Of a DNA stretch of 64,000 nucleotides, positions 1-12,000 are shown one piece after another. The DNA comes from Acanthochromis polyacanthus (lineage: Eukaryota > Chordata > Actinopteri > Pomacentridae), in the NCBI RefSeq assembly GCF_021347895.1, contig NC_067127.1, positions 14,728,984 to 14,792,983 on the forward strand, read 5' to 3'. Numbering within the stretch: the first letter of the stretch is position 1; each line of letters starts with the position of its first letter. The notes below the pieces were generated by a model, which saw nothing but the letters and a program-made list of their open reading frames with translations, did not search any database and was not told where the DNA came from. Both the position numbers and the translations under genes were made by a program.

Positions 1-51
1 GCTTTGGCTGCTAAAGAAGAGGAGATAAGTGAAAGAGTCAACAAAGCTGTG
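1..51 (+). CDS. golga4: golga4 exon (5' truncated by window edge)
   Basis: Reads ALAAKEEEISERVNKAV in frame from base 1 and stops at a GTAGGT donor (52), phase 0. It is coiled-coil sequence. The true exon start lies upstream of the window. Confidence 0.75.
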
Positions 52-3000
52 GTAGGTGCAAAATATTTTTCTTCATTTAATTTTGCAGCATGATCAAAAT
101 TTTCAAAAAATGACCTCAGAATTTTTCTGTTTCTTAAATGTTTTCATTGTTGTGCTGCTCAGGAGCAGTGCAAAGAGGAGTTTGCACTGTTAGCTAAGGA
201 GCGAGAACAACAGGCCTCTCTGGCTCTGGAGGACGCAGAGTTACAGAAGACAGCTGTAAGGGCAGAAGCTGATAACAAGGTTAAAGAGATTCAACTGGAG
301 CTGGAAACTACAAGAACTGTGAGTTTACAAATAATTTTCCAACAATGTAGCTACTTGATCATATTGGGCATGTTAATTACAGACTGAATGCTTTTAGTTT
401 GAAAGTTTATTTCCATATTAAGTGATGAACCAAAATAGCATGTTAAATGATTTGTGAATTTATTTGTTTTGCAGGTGCTTAGGCTCTACAGAAATAAAGA
501 AGGGTTAATAAATTGTCAAATTGCGTTTTTAAGTAATTTCACCTTTTACAAATATACATAAAATATATTTTGCGACGTCAGATTTTTTGTTCCCACACAC
601 CCAATCTTCCTTTCCAATGAAGCTTTCAGTATTTGGTGATAACTGCATTGTTCTTGCACAATCCTATTGTTAGGAAAATCTCTTAATTAACAATGTGCTT
701 TTGTAGCTGTGTCAGAGTTCTGTATTAGTAGCAACTTCATTGCATGATCTAACCACTTACATGTTGTGTGATTACAGAGGATATTGGAGCTGGAGAGCTC
801 TGTGGGCAAAATCTCACAAGATGAATCAAGTCTCTCCCATGAACTTTCCAGTCAGCTGGAAGAGCTGAAGAATAAACACAAAGAGCAAATCTCTGCATTA
901 GAGGAAAAGCACCAGGAGCAGCTGGAAAAGCACAAGGGCACCCTAATCCAGCAGCATAATGCTGCTCTTGAGGAACTCAAGGAAAAACACAGAGGTGAAA
1001 TGGAAACTCTTCTGAAAGAGAAAGAGCTGCAGTTTCAAGCACATGTTGAAGACATGAACCAGAAAACCTTGGAGAAACTGGATGCCAAGCAGGCAGAGTT
1101 CGAGGCACTTTCTGCTGAACTTTCAGAGATGTTGAAAAGTAACAGCTTCTGGAGGAAAGCTGGTGGCAGCGAAAGATGCTCAAACAGCAAAGTAAAAAAA
1201 GGTTTCAAGATCAGGTGTCAAAGCACAATGCAGAGCTTGCAATCTAAAACAAGAGCATGCGCAGTCCCTTGGGAGTATAGAAAAAACACTGAAGGAGGAG
1301 CTTAATGCCGTGAAATTGTTCTGAAGGAAAAGCAAAAGGAAATTGACCAACACGTCCAGAAAGAAAAAACACTACAAGGGGAATCACATTCCACCCACCA
1401 CAGGACCTAAAAGTCAAGGTTAAGGAACTGGAGCAGCTCCAGCAGAGTTTATCACAATCCCAGCTTGAAATTGGAGCCTGAAAGAAACTAACGCACAGTT
1501 AAGTAAGATTTCAGACGATCTTGATCAGTGTAAGAAGAATCTGACAGATGTGGAGCATCAGTTGGAAACGACAAAGAATGATTGTCAACAAAAAGAAAAG
1601 TCGCTTCAAGAAATGGAGCAACAATTACAAGAAGACCAAAAAGGAGCTTTCAGAGAAGGAGAAGTCATTCAACGGCAGAAACTAAACACTAAGCTGGAAG
1701 AAGAAATGCACCTCAAAAAACAGATGGATGATGAAAAAGCTGCCCATGAGAAGAAATTGAAAAACACTGTTACTGAGATGGAAGCAAAGCTGAAACACAG
1801 GAAACAAAATGGAAAAGTTTCAAACAAAAAGCCAAAGAATGCAAGATAATTTTAAGAAAAAGCTTCAGCAGAATGAGAAAACATGAAGAAGGAGCTTGCA
1901 AAAAGGACACTGAGCTGCAACAGAAAGAACAGCAAGTTCAGAGAAATTGTGGAGATGGCCCAGAAAAGTTCCCAAGGCCTCAGCAGCACAGTGTCAGAGC
2001 TGCAGGACAAACCATAAGGAAGAACTGGAGAAACTCTATGCACCCATAAACAGGAGGTTGAGCAGCTGGAGCAATCGCTGGCAGAGAAGTTTGGGACAGC
2101 AGGAGGAAGAATTAATGGAGAAACATTCACTCCTACTACAGGAAGGGGTCAGGAACTGGAGGAAATATCTCAGCAGCTTAAAAGAGCAGAACAGAGAACG
2201 AGCAATTGTGTTGTGTGAAATGAAGAATTTAAAGGAGGACCTGGCCATTTCGAGAAACCACTGTGCAGAAGCTGCAAGAAGAGCTTAATGAGGCAGCAGT
2301 GAAGCTGGAAAAATTCGTCTCAGGGTGAAGCATTGTTAAAAGAACAAATGGAGTCAGTGGAGAGGAACCTTAACCAGGCTCTGAATGAGAGAAATGCACT
2401 CCAAGACACGCTTAACACAAACCAGGAAGAGAGCAGAGAGACGCTAAAGACTTTGTCGGATAAGTTAAATGAAACGGAGAAAACAGCTTGAAGCACTGGA
2501 AGGTTCCAGATGTAAGGAAAGTGAGGATTTGCTGAGTAAATTTAAGGAAACTCCAATCAGCTGCAAGCCAAGGAAGCAGAGTTCCAGCAGGAATTAATTC
2601 TGATCAGCAACCAAATGGACCATTGCTGTAAGGAGGTTCAGTCTAAAGTGGAGTTTGATCTAATGAACTCCAACAAAGAGTGGAATGCAGGGTGAAAGAG
2701 CTGAACGAGAGACTGCTCTGTAGTCAGAAAAAGATAGAGCATCTAAAAACCTTTATCCTTACTAAAGTAGGTAGAATTGCACTTTAGAGGAGAATCTCCA
2801 CCAGCAGACGGAGGAGAATAAGAATCTATGCATTTCATTAGAACAGATGACCGCTCAGGTAAATGCTCATATGGAGCAGATCAATGCCTAACACATGAGA
2901 AGGAGAATCATTCTCAGTCTACCAGTGAACAAGTGCAGAAAATTGAAGAACTTAACGAAGCAAACAGAATCATATCAGAAAGTATGCAAACAAACGAGCT

Positions 3001-6000
3001 GCATATCGCCAACTTGGAAAGCATCGTCAGTGACTTGAAAAATCAGCTAGCAAGTAGCATAAAAGAGAAGGAGGAAGCCATAAATCAGCTGAACCAGCAG
3101 TATGAAGAGGAGAGACAACGGGCTGCTGCTCAAGTGGAAGAGAACGTTGAGAGATTAGAGCAGGAGAGGAAATCTGCTTTAGAGCAGGCAGATGCACTCA
3201 GGAGCAGCCTGTCTGAGTACGAGAACAAGGCAGAGACGAGGTTCAAACAGAACGACAACACTATTACGTCTCTGCAGAGCAGGCTTGAAGAGCTGGAGCG
3301 AGAAATCTCTGAGAAAAACGAAGCCCTGCAAAGGCTGACAGCAAGTATTGACAATCAGTCCATCAGCAAGTCTGAGATGGACCAGGTATTGAGTGAGAAA
3401 GAGCAGAAAGTCAGTGGACTTACTTTGGAGCTTGAGAGCTGCATCAGTCGACTTGGTGAGCTTCAAGAGCAGTTAGCCTTAAAGGACAAAGGAGTGTGAA
3501 CAGCTCACATCTGACCTCAAACAGCAACACAGCATCAGGGAGACTGAGAAGAGGGAGTTGGTAGAGCAGCTGCAGCAGACCCAGATGCAGAGTGGTAATG
3601 TGGAGCAGGAGATGGTACAAAAACTACACTCTCTCGAGGAAGACAACCAGAAGTGTAGACAAAATCTTGAAAGTCAAAGGGAGGAATTTGAAAGACTGAA
3701 GGACGAGATTATCAAGAGCAAGGAGGAGAGTCTGAAGGCAACTGAAGAGAGGTTGTCTGCAGAGAGCGCTCGGAAAGTATCAGAACTGAAGAAGAAAGCT
3801 GAGCAGAAAATCAGTCAGATTAAAAAACAGCTAACCTCACAGCTCGAGGAAAAAGAGCAAACGATTAAGACTCTTGAGACTAGCCTGGAGGAAACCAAGA
3901 GCAATGAAACTTCTGGCCAGAAACACACAGAAACATTAGAACAGAAAATAAAAATGCTCGAGGAAGCTCTTGTCAAGCTAAAGGAAGAGCAGGAGAAACA
4001 ACTTGAACAGATTCTCAGTAAAGAGAGGCTTGAGAAAGAAAAGAGTTTAGAGGAATTGAAACCGTGTATGAGGACAAGCTGGTCGCGCTTCAGACAGAGA
4101 TCGTGCAACAAGGGGAGAACAAAGAAACTGAATCAGCACTACATGAAATCGAGGCCAAACTAAAAGAAGCAGAGGAGCAGAATGGAAGCCTTGTTGCAGA
4201 AATAAATCGTCTGAAAGAAGAGATACGCGAGAGGGACGCCCAGAAGGTCAAGAATCCATCAGAACCTGAGACTGAGATGAAGGTGGAAAGTAGCCGCATG
4301 CAGCAAACCATGAACGTCATGGAAAACGAGATGGAAAACCACGCCCGAATGCAAGAAGGGAGATGAGGATTCTTTGCAGTCTCTCAAGAACAAACTGAGT
4401 CAGATGAAAAGTGGAGAAGGAGGAAAATCCAAAAGGACTTCACCAGGCTACAGAAAGACATGCGACAACTGAGGAAGGAGCATGAACATGACCTAGAATA
4501 CATGAAGAAAGAGCTGTTAGAGGAGAGTGAGAAAAAGCTGAAGTAAGTTCACGATGATGCAGAACAAATTGTAATAAAACATTTAAATTGTAAATTTGTA
4601 GATATGAAGCTGTAATGGGAATGCCTAGTGTGACGTCACGGACCACTTCCGTGTCCTACGCCGCGGCGCACCGAGTGAAACACAATGGCAGTAGCGAAAG
4701 AACCGGTCACCTTTTCACTGTGACATCTTATTTTGCGGATTTTCCAAAGTTGGTAAAGCGAGGTCTTAACTCTTACAACTCAAACAGAGTTGTAAATGTT
4801 AGTGTGCTGGCAGTCCAAGTCACATAGACCCATATCCGAGTCAAGTCGAGTATTTTGGGCAGATTGGTCAAGCAAGTCCAAGTCCCCAAAACTGGGACAA
4901 AAGTCTCCCTCGGCAGACTTTATTCTTATAAATTAAAAGTATAAACTTATTATCAGAGACTTTAATCTCGACCACTTTTAGTTTCTTTTGTAATGTGGCC
5001 CAAACACTCCTCGTAACACAAAAAGATAACATGATTCAAGCGGCTAATGCTAGCTAGCGCACGTTAGCTCACGGCGCTAAATATATTTTCTAAGATAAGA
5101 AATCCGACTTAGTGTCAGCGATCTTCTCTTCTCCTTTTCGTCCAGAGGAAAGCGGTAGAAAGATATTGTTTATTTACATCATTTCTATTGTTGCAACACG
5201 GGGCACAACACAGCACCATTATATCGTTGGTTTGGTAGGACATGGAAGTGGCGTTTTTGGACACGATGACATAGTTTACTAGCCATCCCCATTGTTGACT
5301 GTATATAGATATTAATACTAATTTAATATATTTTCTTTGCTGTCTTTCTCAGACTCGAGTTAGAAGACATAAACATGAAGCACAACTCTACGATAAGCAG
5401 TTAATGAGGGAGGTCAACACACAGATGGCTTTGAAAGAGAAAGGAGCTTGATACAGCAGTGAAGGAGACCATTGGTGAGACGAAAGAAAAATTCATGAAG
5501 TGAAACTGACAGGATTAAAGCACTTGTAATTAGTTATCTTAATGAGGTCAAATCAGTACACCACACCCTGCTGAAGTTTTAGGCATTAAAATATCCGTCT
5601 TCAGAAAATCAAACCGAATGATTGACATTCTTGCACAAAAGTAGGTTAAAATGACAACATGGAAACATTTTTTTTTTTAATCCTGCAAGTGGGTGGACCA
5701 AAATTAAGGGATTACTGCTGTTGGAAACAGTGGTGTCTGAATTGTCATGTTTCTTACTTCCTCTCTGTTTGAATCCATTAAGATGGGCTGAGTGGTTTGG
5801 AATTTGAATTTGGTTTGTCTTCTTTCAAGCACCAACTCTGGCTTCTCCCCTTTTCGTCGACACAGCGAAGGCCCAGAGCGTTGAAGCAGAGCTCATCAGC
5901 AGCCATCGGGAGGAGGCCGGTCAGCTGAGGAAGGAGATTTCGCAGAAGGAGGATGATTTGCACAGAACTGTTCAGAAATATGAACAGGTTATTCAGGTGC

Positions 6001-9000
6001 TGTTAAAAAGCCTGATCTTTAAATGCATTTTTTTTTTGTTAATGAAGCCGCATTTTATGGGTTTTCTGTGGAAATGAGATAAACCCCACCCAGCATAACA
6101 CTTACTCACTAGTTGGCAGCTTACTCTAAAGCAGATGAACTCAAGTACCCCTTCATAGACGACTATTAGTGATGTAAAGGCAGCTACAGAAGCGGATGTT
6201 CAATGTAATCTGTTCATACAGCTGAACTCTCTAAACCCCAAGCAGTTTCTGGACGTTTCCTGGTATTTTCAAACCTTTACTCACTGCAGCATAACATCCT
6301 GCACCTCTAAGGGAACAGCACAACCACGGCTCAGATGTGCATTGTCTGCAGTTCATAGTTGAATGAAAATAAAAGATTATTTTCTTTGATTATTTTATGA
6401 CAATTGTGAAAACGTGGAATCAAAATGTACATTTGCTCATCTGCCCTCACGTTATTAATACTAGAAAACAAAATGGTGACTCTACATAAATTAAAAACAT
6501 TTTACTACCTGCAGATCAGCCTAAAGGTTCCTGATTTTTTTGTTTTGCATCTGTTGGTTGCAGCGAAGTCACTCAAGGCCTCACGATTGCATGAAGAAGG
6601 GCAGAATTTCTTTTTTTTTATTCCTACAGCGTCTGAGAGATACGAATTTCCTATTTTAGGCACAATTTAACTGGCACGTAAAATAAAATTGTTTCGATAA
6701 AATATCATGATTTCAGATTGATTTAAGCCTCACAGATAGGAAATTTGAGAATCGTCATTGCTCAATTTTCAGTGTTTCCACAGTGCCTAGCTGATAAATG
6801 GTTCAATTTTGGTATTTTTTTTTTCTTTTAAAGATGGTATGCCTTTAAAACTTGCAAGGAAATGGGGGATTTTATGATTTAGAGGGTCAGTATTGGATTT
6901 GGAGAACAGTAACACTAAACTTTTGATCGATTCCAACTGTTCTTTCTCTTGAGAAATATAAATACATCACTTAAAATTGTCTCCAGACATAATTAAATCA
7001 AAAATGCAGGACAGGGGCCTGAAATAAAACAGTCACTGAATGATTTGACCGACATACTTGAGTTGTGATGCTGAGGTGATGCATAGGAAATGACTCATTG
7101 TCTTTGTTTTATGCGTACTTTTTTCATTTCAGAGTCGAGAGGAGGAGATGGGAGACAGAGTGTGGCAGGTTCAGAAACAACTGGAGGAGTTACAAGCAAG
7201 GAGCCAAAGTGCTTCAGAGGTACAAACACTTCTGACCCACTGTCGCTTATTAACCAGGTCATCAGACGTCTGTGATTGCCGTCTAGTCCAGACAATATAT
7301 TTTGGAGGTTTTTACAGTTACGCAGATGTATAAATTCGTGCTTGTCGCTATTGCAGTCCATTTTATGAGATGGGGGTTTAGATTAAATTTATATAGTGAT
7401 TCTGTTGGAAGTCATAAGTCACTTCACGCTGGCTGAAAGAAATAACAATGGCAGTATGAAATCACTCTGTTTCAGCTCCCTTCTGGGAAAAGGCTGGAGT
7501 CTGATGGAAGCATTACTAGTTTTGAATGACAGCCTAATCCAGATCAGGTTTTTTTTTTTTTCGTCCGTACTAACCTTTTCAGATGCCCCCATCTGAGAGT
7601 TCACGTCCAGGTTAACAGACTTAGCAGCTATCGCTCATCTTTGTCTTTGCGTTGCTTCGTAATTGAAAGATTCCGTTTGAGAGCTCAGGGACAATTTGCT
7701 TACATACTTTGCTCTGATCAGTCTCTCCTTCCAGTCGTGTGGCGGCTTTCCAAAGCTTGCCGGATGCTGTGAAGCTCATTTGAATCACTCAGGAATGTTC
7801 CCCTCAGAAAGCAGAGATTTCGAGGCCTCAGTCCCTGTTCTCAATTATCATCATTCGAGGTGACTCTTGGTCTAAGATTTATACTTCAGCAATACTCGCA
7901 GGCAAGAAGTGCGAACTAAAACGAGGCCAGATAGCTCAAAAGTACTCCAGGGAGACGTTTTACCCAGGTGTTGAGGTGCCATGAGACCCCTGCGGTGGTT
8001 CTTCTACATTTACACACTTTTCTGTATGGACACCAAGAATTATGCTGCTCTCTGTACTACATTTTTCCCAGGTGAGGTAATAACTTTATGGTTGGACTGT
8101 ATAGCTGTATGCTCGGGGAGGCTTTTCCTTACTGCGGGCCTCAAACCATTCTTCAGACAGACAGTGTGTCAGTGCGTCTCTCCGCAGAGACAGACCAACA
8201 CTGTTTTCCAGTGAAAGTGGGCTTAAACAGTCCTTTAATTGTACCATGCGATTAGGGGATAAGACAAATGATATTCTATGTTTTGCTATTGTCAAAAAAG
8301 TCCCGTATAAAAGCCAACTATGTGTTGGTTCATCTCTCAGTACTTTCTGACTCCTCTGTGGTCTTCAGCCCATTCATTCCGAGTGAACAAATAAGTGTTT
8401 AAATGGGTTGAACATAGGCTTTCATGATTGTAAAGTGCTAGATAATTTCCTGTAGCAGCTGGAAACTGCAGATTTAGAAAAATGTGAGTTGAACAGGACT
8501 AAGTTTCCTATTGGTTTGGAGCTATTTTTAGCAGGAGACTGAAAGATCTTTGGTCCCGCAGTGATGTCAGCCAGTGCACCGGTGTATTTTTAACAGTTTT
8601 TAGAAGACAATGGAGCTTTTTTGGCACAGTGGAACAAGCTACATCAGGCAACACTAAATTTATTACTAAATCTCTGAACTCTTCACAGTTTCTGGGTGGT
8701 TTTTTTGCTCCCGTTACATTTTCATTCATTGTGGGACTCGTTTTTCACTACAATAAAAAAGTCCCACACTTGTATGGAAACAGCACAACCATGGCTAAAA
8801 GTAGAGAGAACTCAACATCTTTTGTGCAGTTTAACAAAGTTATAATGCCATAAAGCATATACAAGAAAATACTAAAGTTACATTTCTTACATTATAGATT
8901 TGTTTCCATTAATACCTCCTGTCTGCTCTGTCTAAGCACAGCCTGCAGTTCATCCCAGTTCACCCAATAGTTCCTAAGTTTTTGTCAATGACCATTGGTT

Positions 9001-12000
9001 GTCGCCGAGTCACACAAGTGCAACTTTTTTTTGTTTAGACCGAATCTGGTTAGTGTATTATTATTATTTTGTTTGTACCAACAAAGCTTTACATGAAACA
9101 TTTTGAATGAATCTTTGATTAAATCTTACAATGCTAAGCGTATATTTTGTTATTTTTTCTGATAGAAGTGCATCTCACACACGACTAGTTCAAGAACTGT
9201 CGGAAAGTTGAAGTCTTTTTTTTTTTTCATGTTTTTCCAGTTTCTGGTTTTGATCTTTTCATCAGATCAGTCAATAATCGATCCTAAAATTAATTAAGTA
9301 GCTCATTCAATTATTTGTCAAATGTGTTTAACTCTTATTGCACACACATCTTTTCTGTTTTGCTCTCACAAACAGTATCTTCTGTCTGCCACTTTGCTTT
9401 TTTCCTCTTTTTAGACACCAGTGACCCCAGAAGATCTACAGGTACTGTATGCTTGTTGGTTCCATTACTGGTTTAACTGTTGTGTCAAGAAATCGTCGTC
9501 ATACAACAATTATTTGATTTCAAACAAAAACCGTCACAGAATATTATCACTTTTATCATGTGTTTCTCTCTACCTCAGGCTCAACTTGCTGAAAAGACCA
9601 CTTTGTTGAGCGAGGCTCGGCTGAAGGAGCAGGAGTTTGTCGAGAGAGTGAGTGTCGGGCCCCGTGTGTGCTCTTTAGGGAGAATAACTGAACAGCAAAT
9701 CCATCGCTGTGTATTCCCAGGATTCTGTGGCCCCCAGCAAGAGCGGCGACTGCTCTCCTGCTACATCAACTTAATTACACAGCACATCTGTTTACATTTG
9801 GTTTAACCCTATAAACAACCAGCGCAGCGCCTCCCACAGTTTTCTCACACACATCGTCAGTCTCACAAACATCCCCTAAAGGATGACCAACAAAATGCTT
9901 ATGTGGCAATCAACAATTAGGCTAAAACATAGAATTAACCCACTAGGGTCGAAGAGTTTTTTTTGTTGTTTTTTTTTAATACCGTAATCTCTGCTTCCTT
10001 GTGTGTTTCTCCACGCTAGATTCACTCGCTTGAGGACAAGATTAAATGCTTCCACCGAAACACTGTCGTAACTCACCTCGGGAGCACATTCAGAGGTAAT
10101 GTTAACACCGTGAACCACTTAGTTCTGCGTCTTGAGCCAATTTCCTTTTATGTAAGCACAATAAAGATGACATGCCGGAACGTAGTACAGTATCATGGGA
10201 AAGTGTGTAACGTACACTACATACTAGAGCTGCAACAATTAAACGATTTTTGTCGAGTCTTAAATTAATCACCAACTAACTTGAAAATTGAATAATCAAT
10301 TTCTGCAATTTTTGAGAAAAGAAGTCAAATTCCTGCAATTCTAGCTTCTTCAGTTAAAATGTTTTCTGACTGACTAACTTTGGATTTTCTTCGAGGATAG
10401 TGATTTTATTTAATTTTTTAAAATCATTTTCTGTCTTTTTTGAGACCAAACATCTAATTGATTAACTGAGAAATAAACAGATGAATCAACAATGAAACAA
10501 CTGTTACTTGCAGCCCTATTACATACCTTTTAGTATAAGATGGATAACCTGACTGCTATTTAATTGTAATATCAATTTTAATACAAAGAATATATTATGT
10601 GATCGAAAGTTGCTCTGTACAGTCTCATAGCTGGTATTTTGACACACCACCACTGATCTGCAGATCCAAGTAGTATGTGTCATCTGGTTTCACTGTGTTT
10701 TTGTGTACATTTTGACCAACTACGCATGATTTTAGGCTTGCTGGTTAAGATAAGAGCAGCGGTTATAATTATGGTTCGGTTAAGGTTTGGGGTTTGGGGC
10801 AAACATAACCGTTGTGGTTCAGGTTGAGGTGAACCTCTAGGGACTGAATGTAAGTCAATGCAGTATCCTGAAGTGCATCATAACCCTAGCGTGGTGTGTC
10901 TCTGTGATGGTATTTCGAGAGACTGGGTGAGTTCTACTGTCCTCTTAGACCTTCCCTGCTGGAGTAATAAAGAGAATCTGTTGTCAGGAGGGGGGCGGCA
11001 GAGAAGCCGTCCTTGGGTTTAATGGCTTTTGCAGATTGTGGTCTTTCCTACGCAGGACCCTGCAGCACACACACTTCTTGAATCCTTCATATCCAGTACG
11101 CACGCTACATCCAACCTACAGTGTCCTGCATTTTCCTGTGACTACAGTACTTTCTAGTGAAGCTGTTTCCCACTCAACAGTGACTCTGTTGAGCTGTTTT
11201 CAGACGCCTCGAGCTGTGGTGTTGGTTGAAGGCTGATCAGAACGCTGTTTCATGTCTGTTTCTGTGCGACTGCTGGGATGAGAAGCTCAGCTGGGGCAAC
11301 ACGGGGTCAGGAGGACAAAGGCTACGAGATTTATTAGTAACCCATCACTCCCCGATAGAGATCAAAGAGTTGTTTGTGCTTCTCTGTTAACATATCTGCT
11401 ACCCCAATAACACGGTCGCTCTCGGCAACATCTGCATGATGAGCAGAAACCAAGTGGGTGCTGTTTTATATTAATAGACCAGACAAAGATATTTAGATGG
11501 TAGAAGCTGTAACCTAAGTGTTACCAGCCTTGTCCAAGTTGGAACAAGTCTTTCTCATTCATAGATTTTAGAGGCCTAATGGTGTTATAGCTTTGGGCAG
11601 AGAAATAAAACGTTCATTTCTCGACTCTCGCTGCATTAAAGTGCTCCTGCTGTGCCTGGCTGTTCTTTCCTGTACTTTTACTGTAGTTGGTCTTTAATAT
11701 GAACCTGTCCAGAAGTTGTTTCTGTATTTAACACAAACATGATGCTGTGGGGTTTTTTTCTGCATTTGTCAATTTGCTTTAAAACTAGAGATGAAAGAAA
11801 ATCAACACCCTGCATGCACAAACCAAATTTGCAATGTTTTGAGAAGTTCAATCTTATTTAGCTCTCACAATAACGGTGTAGTTTTTATTTGCTTGCTGTA
11901 TTTAACCAGAAAGTCTCTGGAGATATATTTCTTTTACCAGAGAGAGCAGTTAGAATGTATCCACATAGGAAAACTGTATTTGATTTAAGGTATTAAGAGA

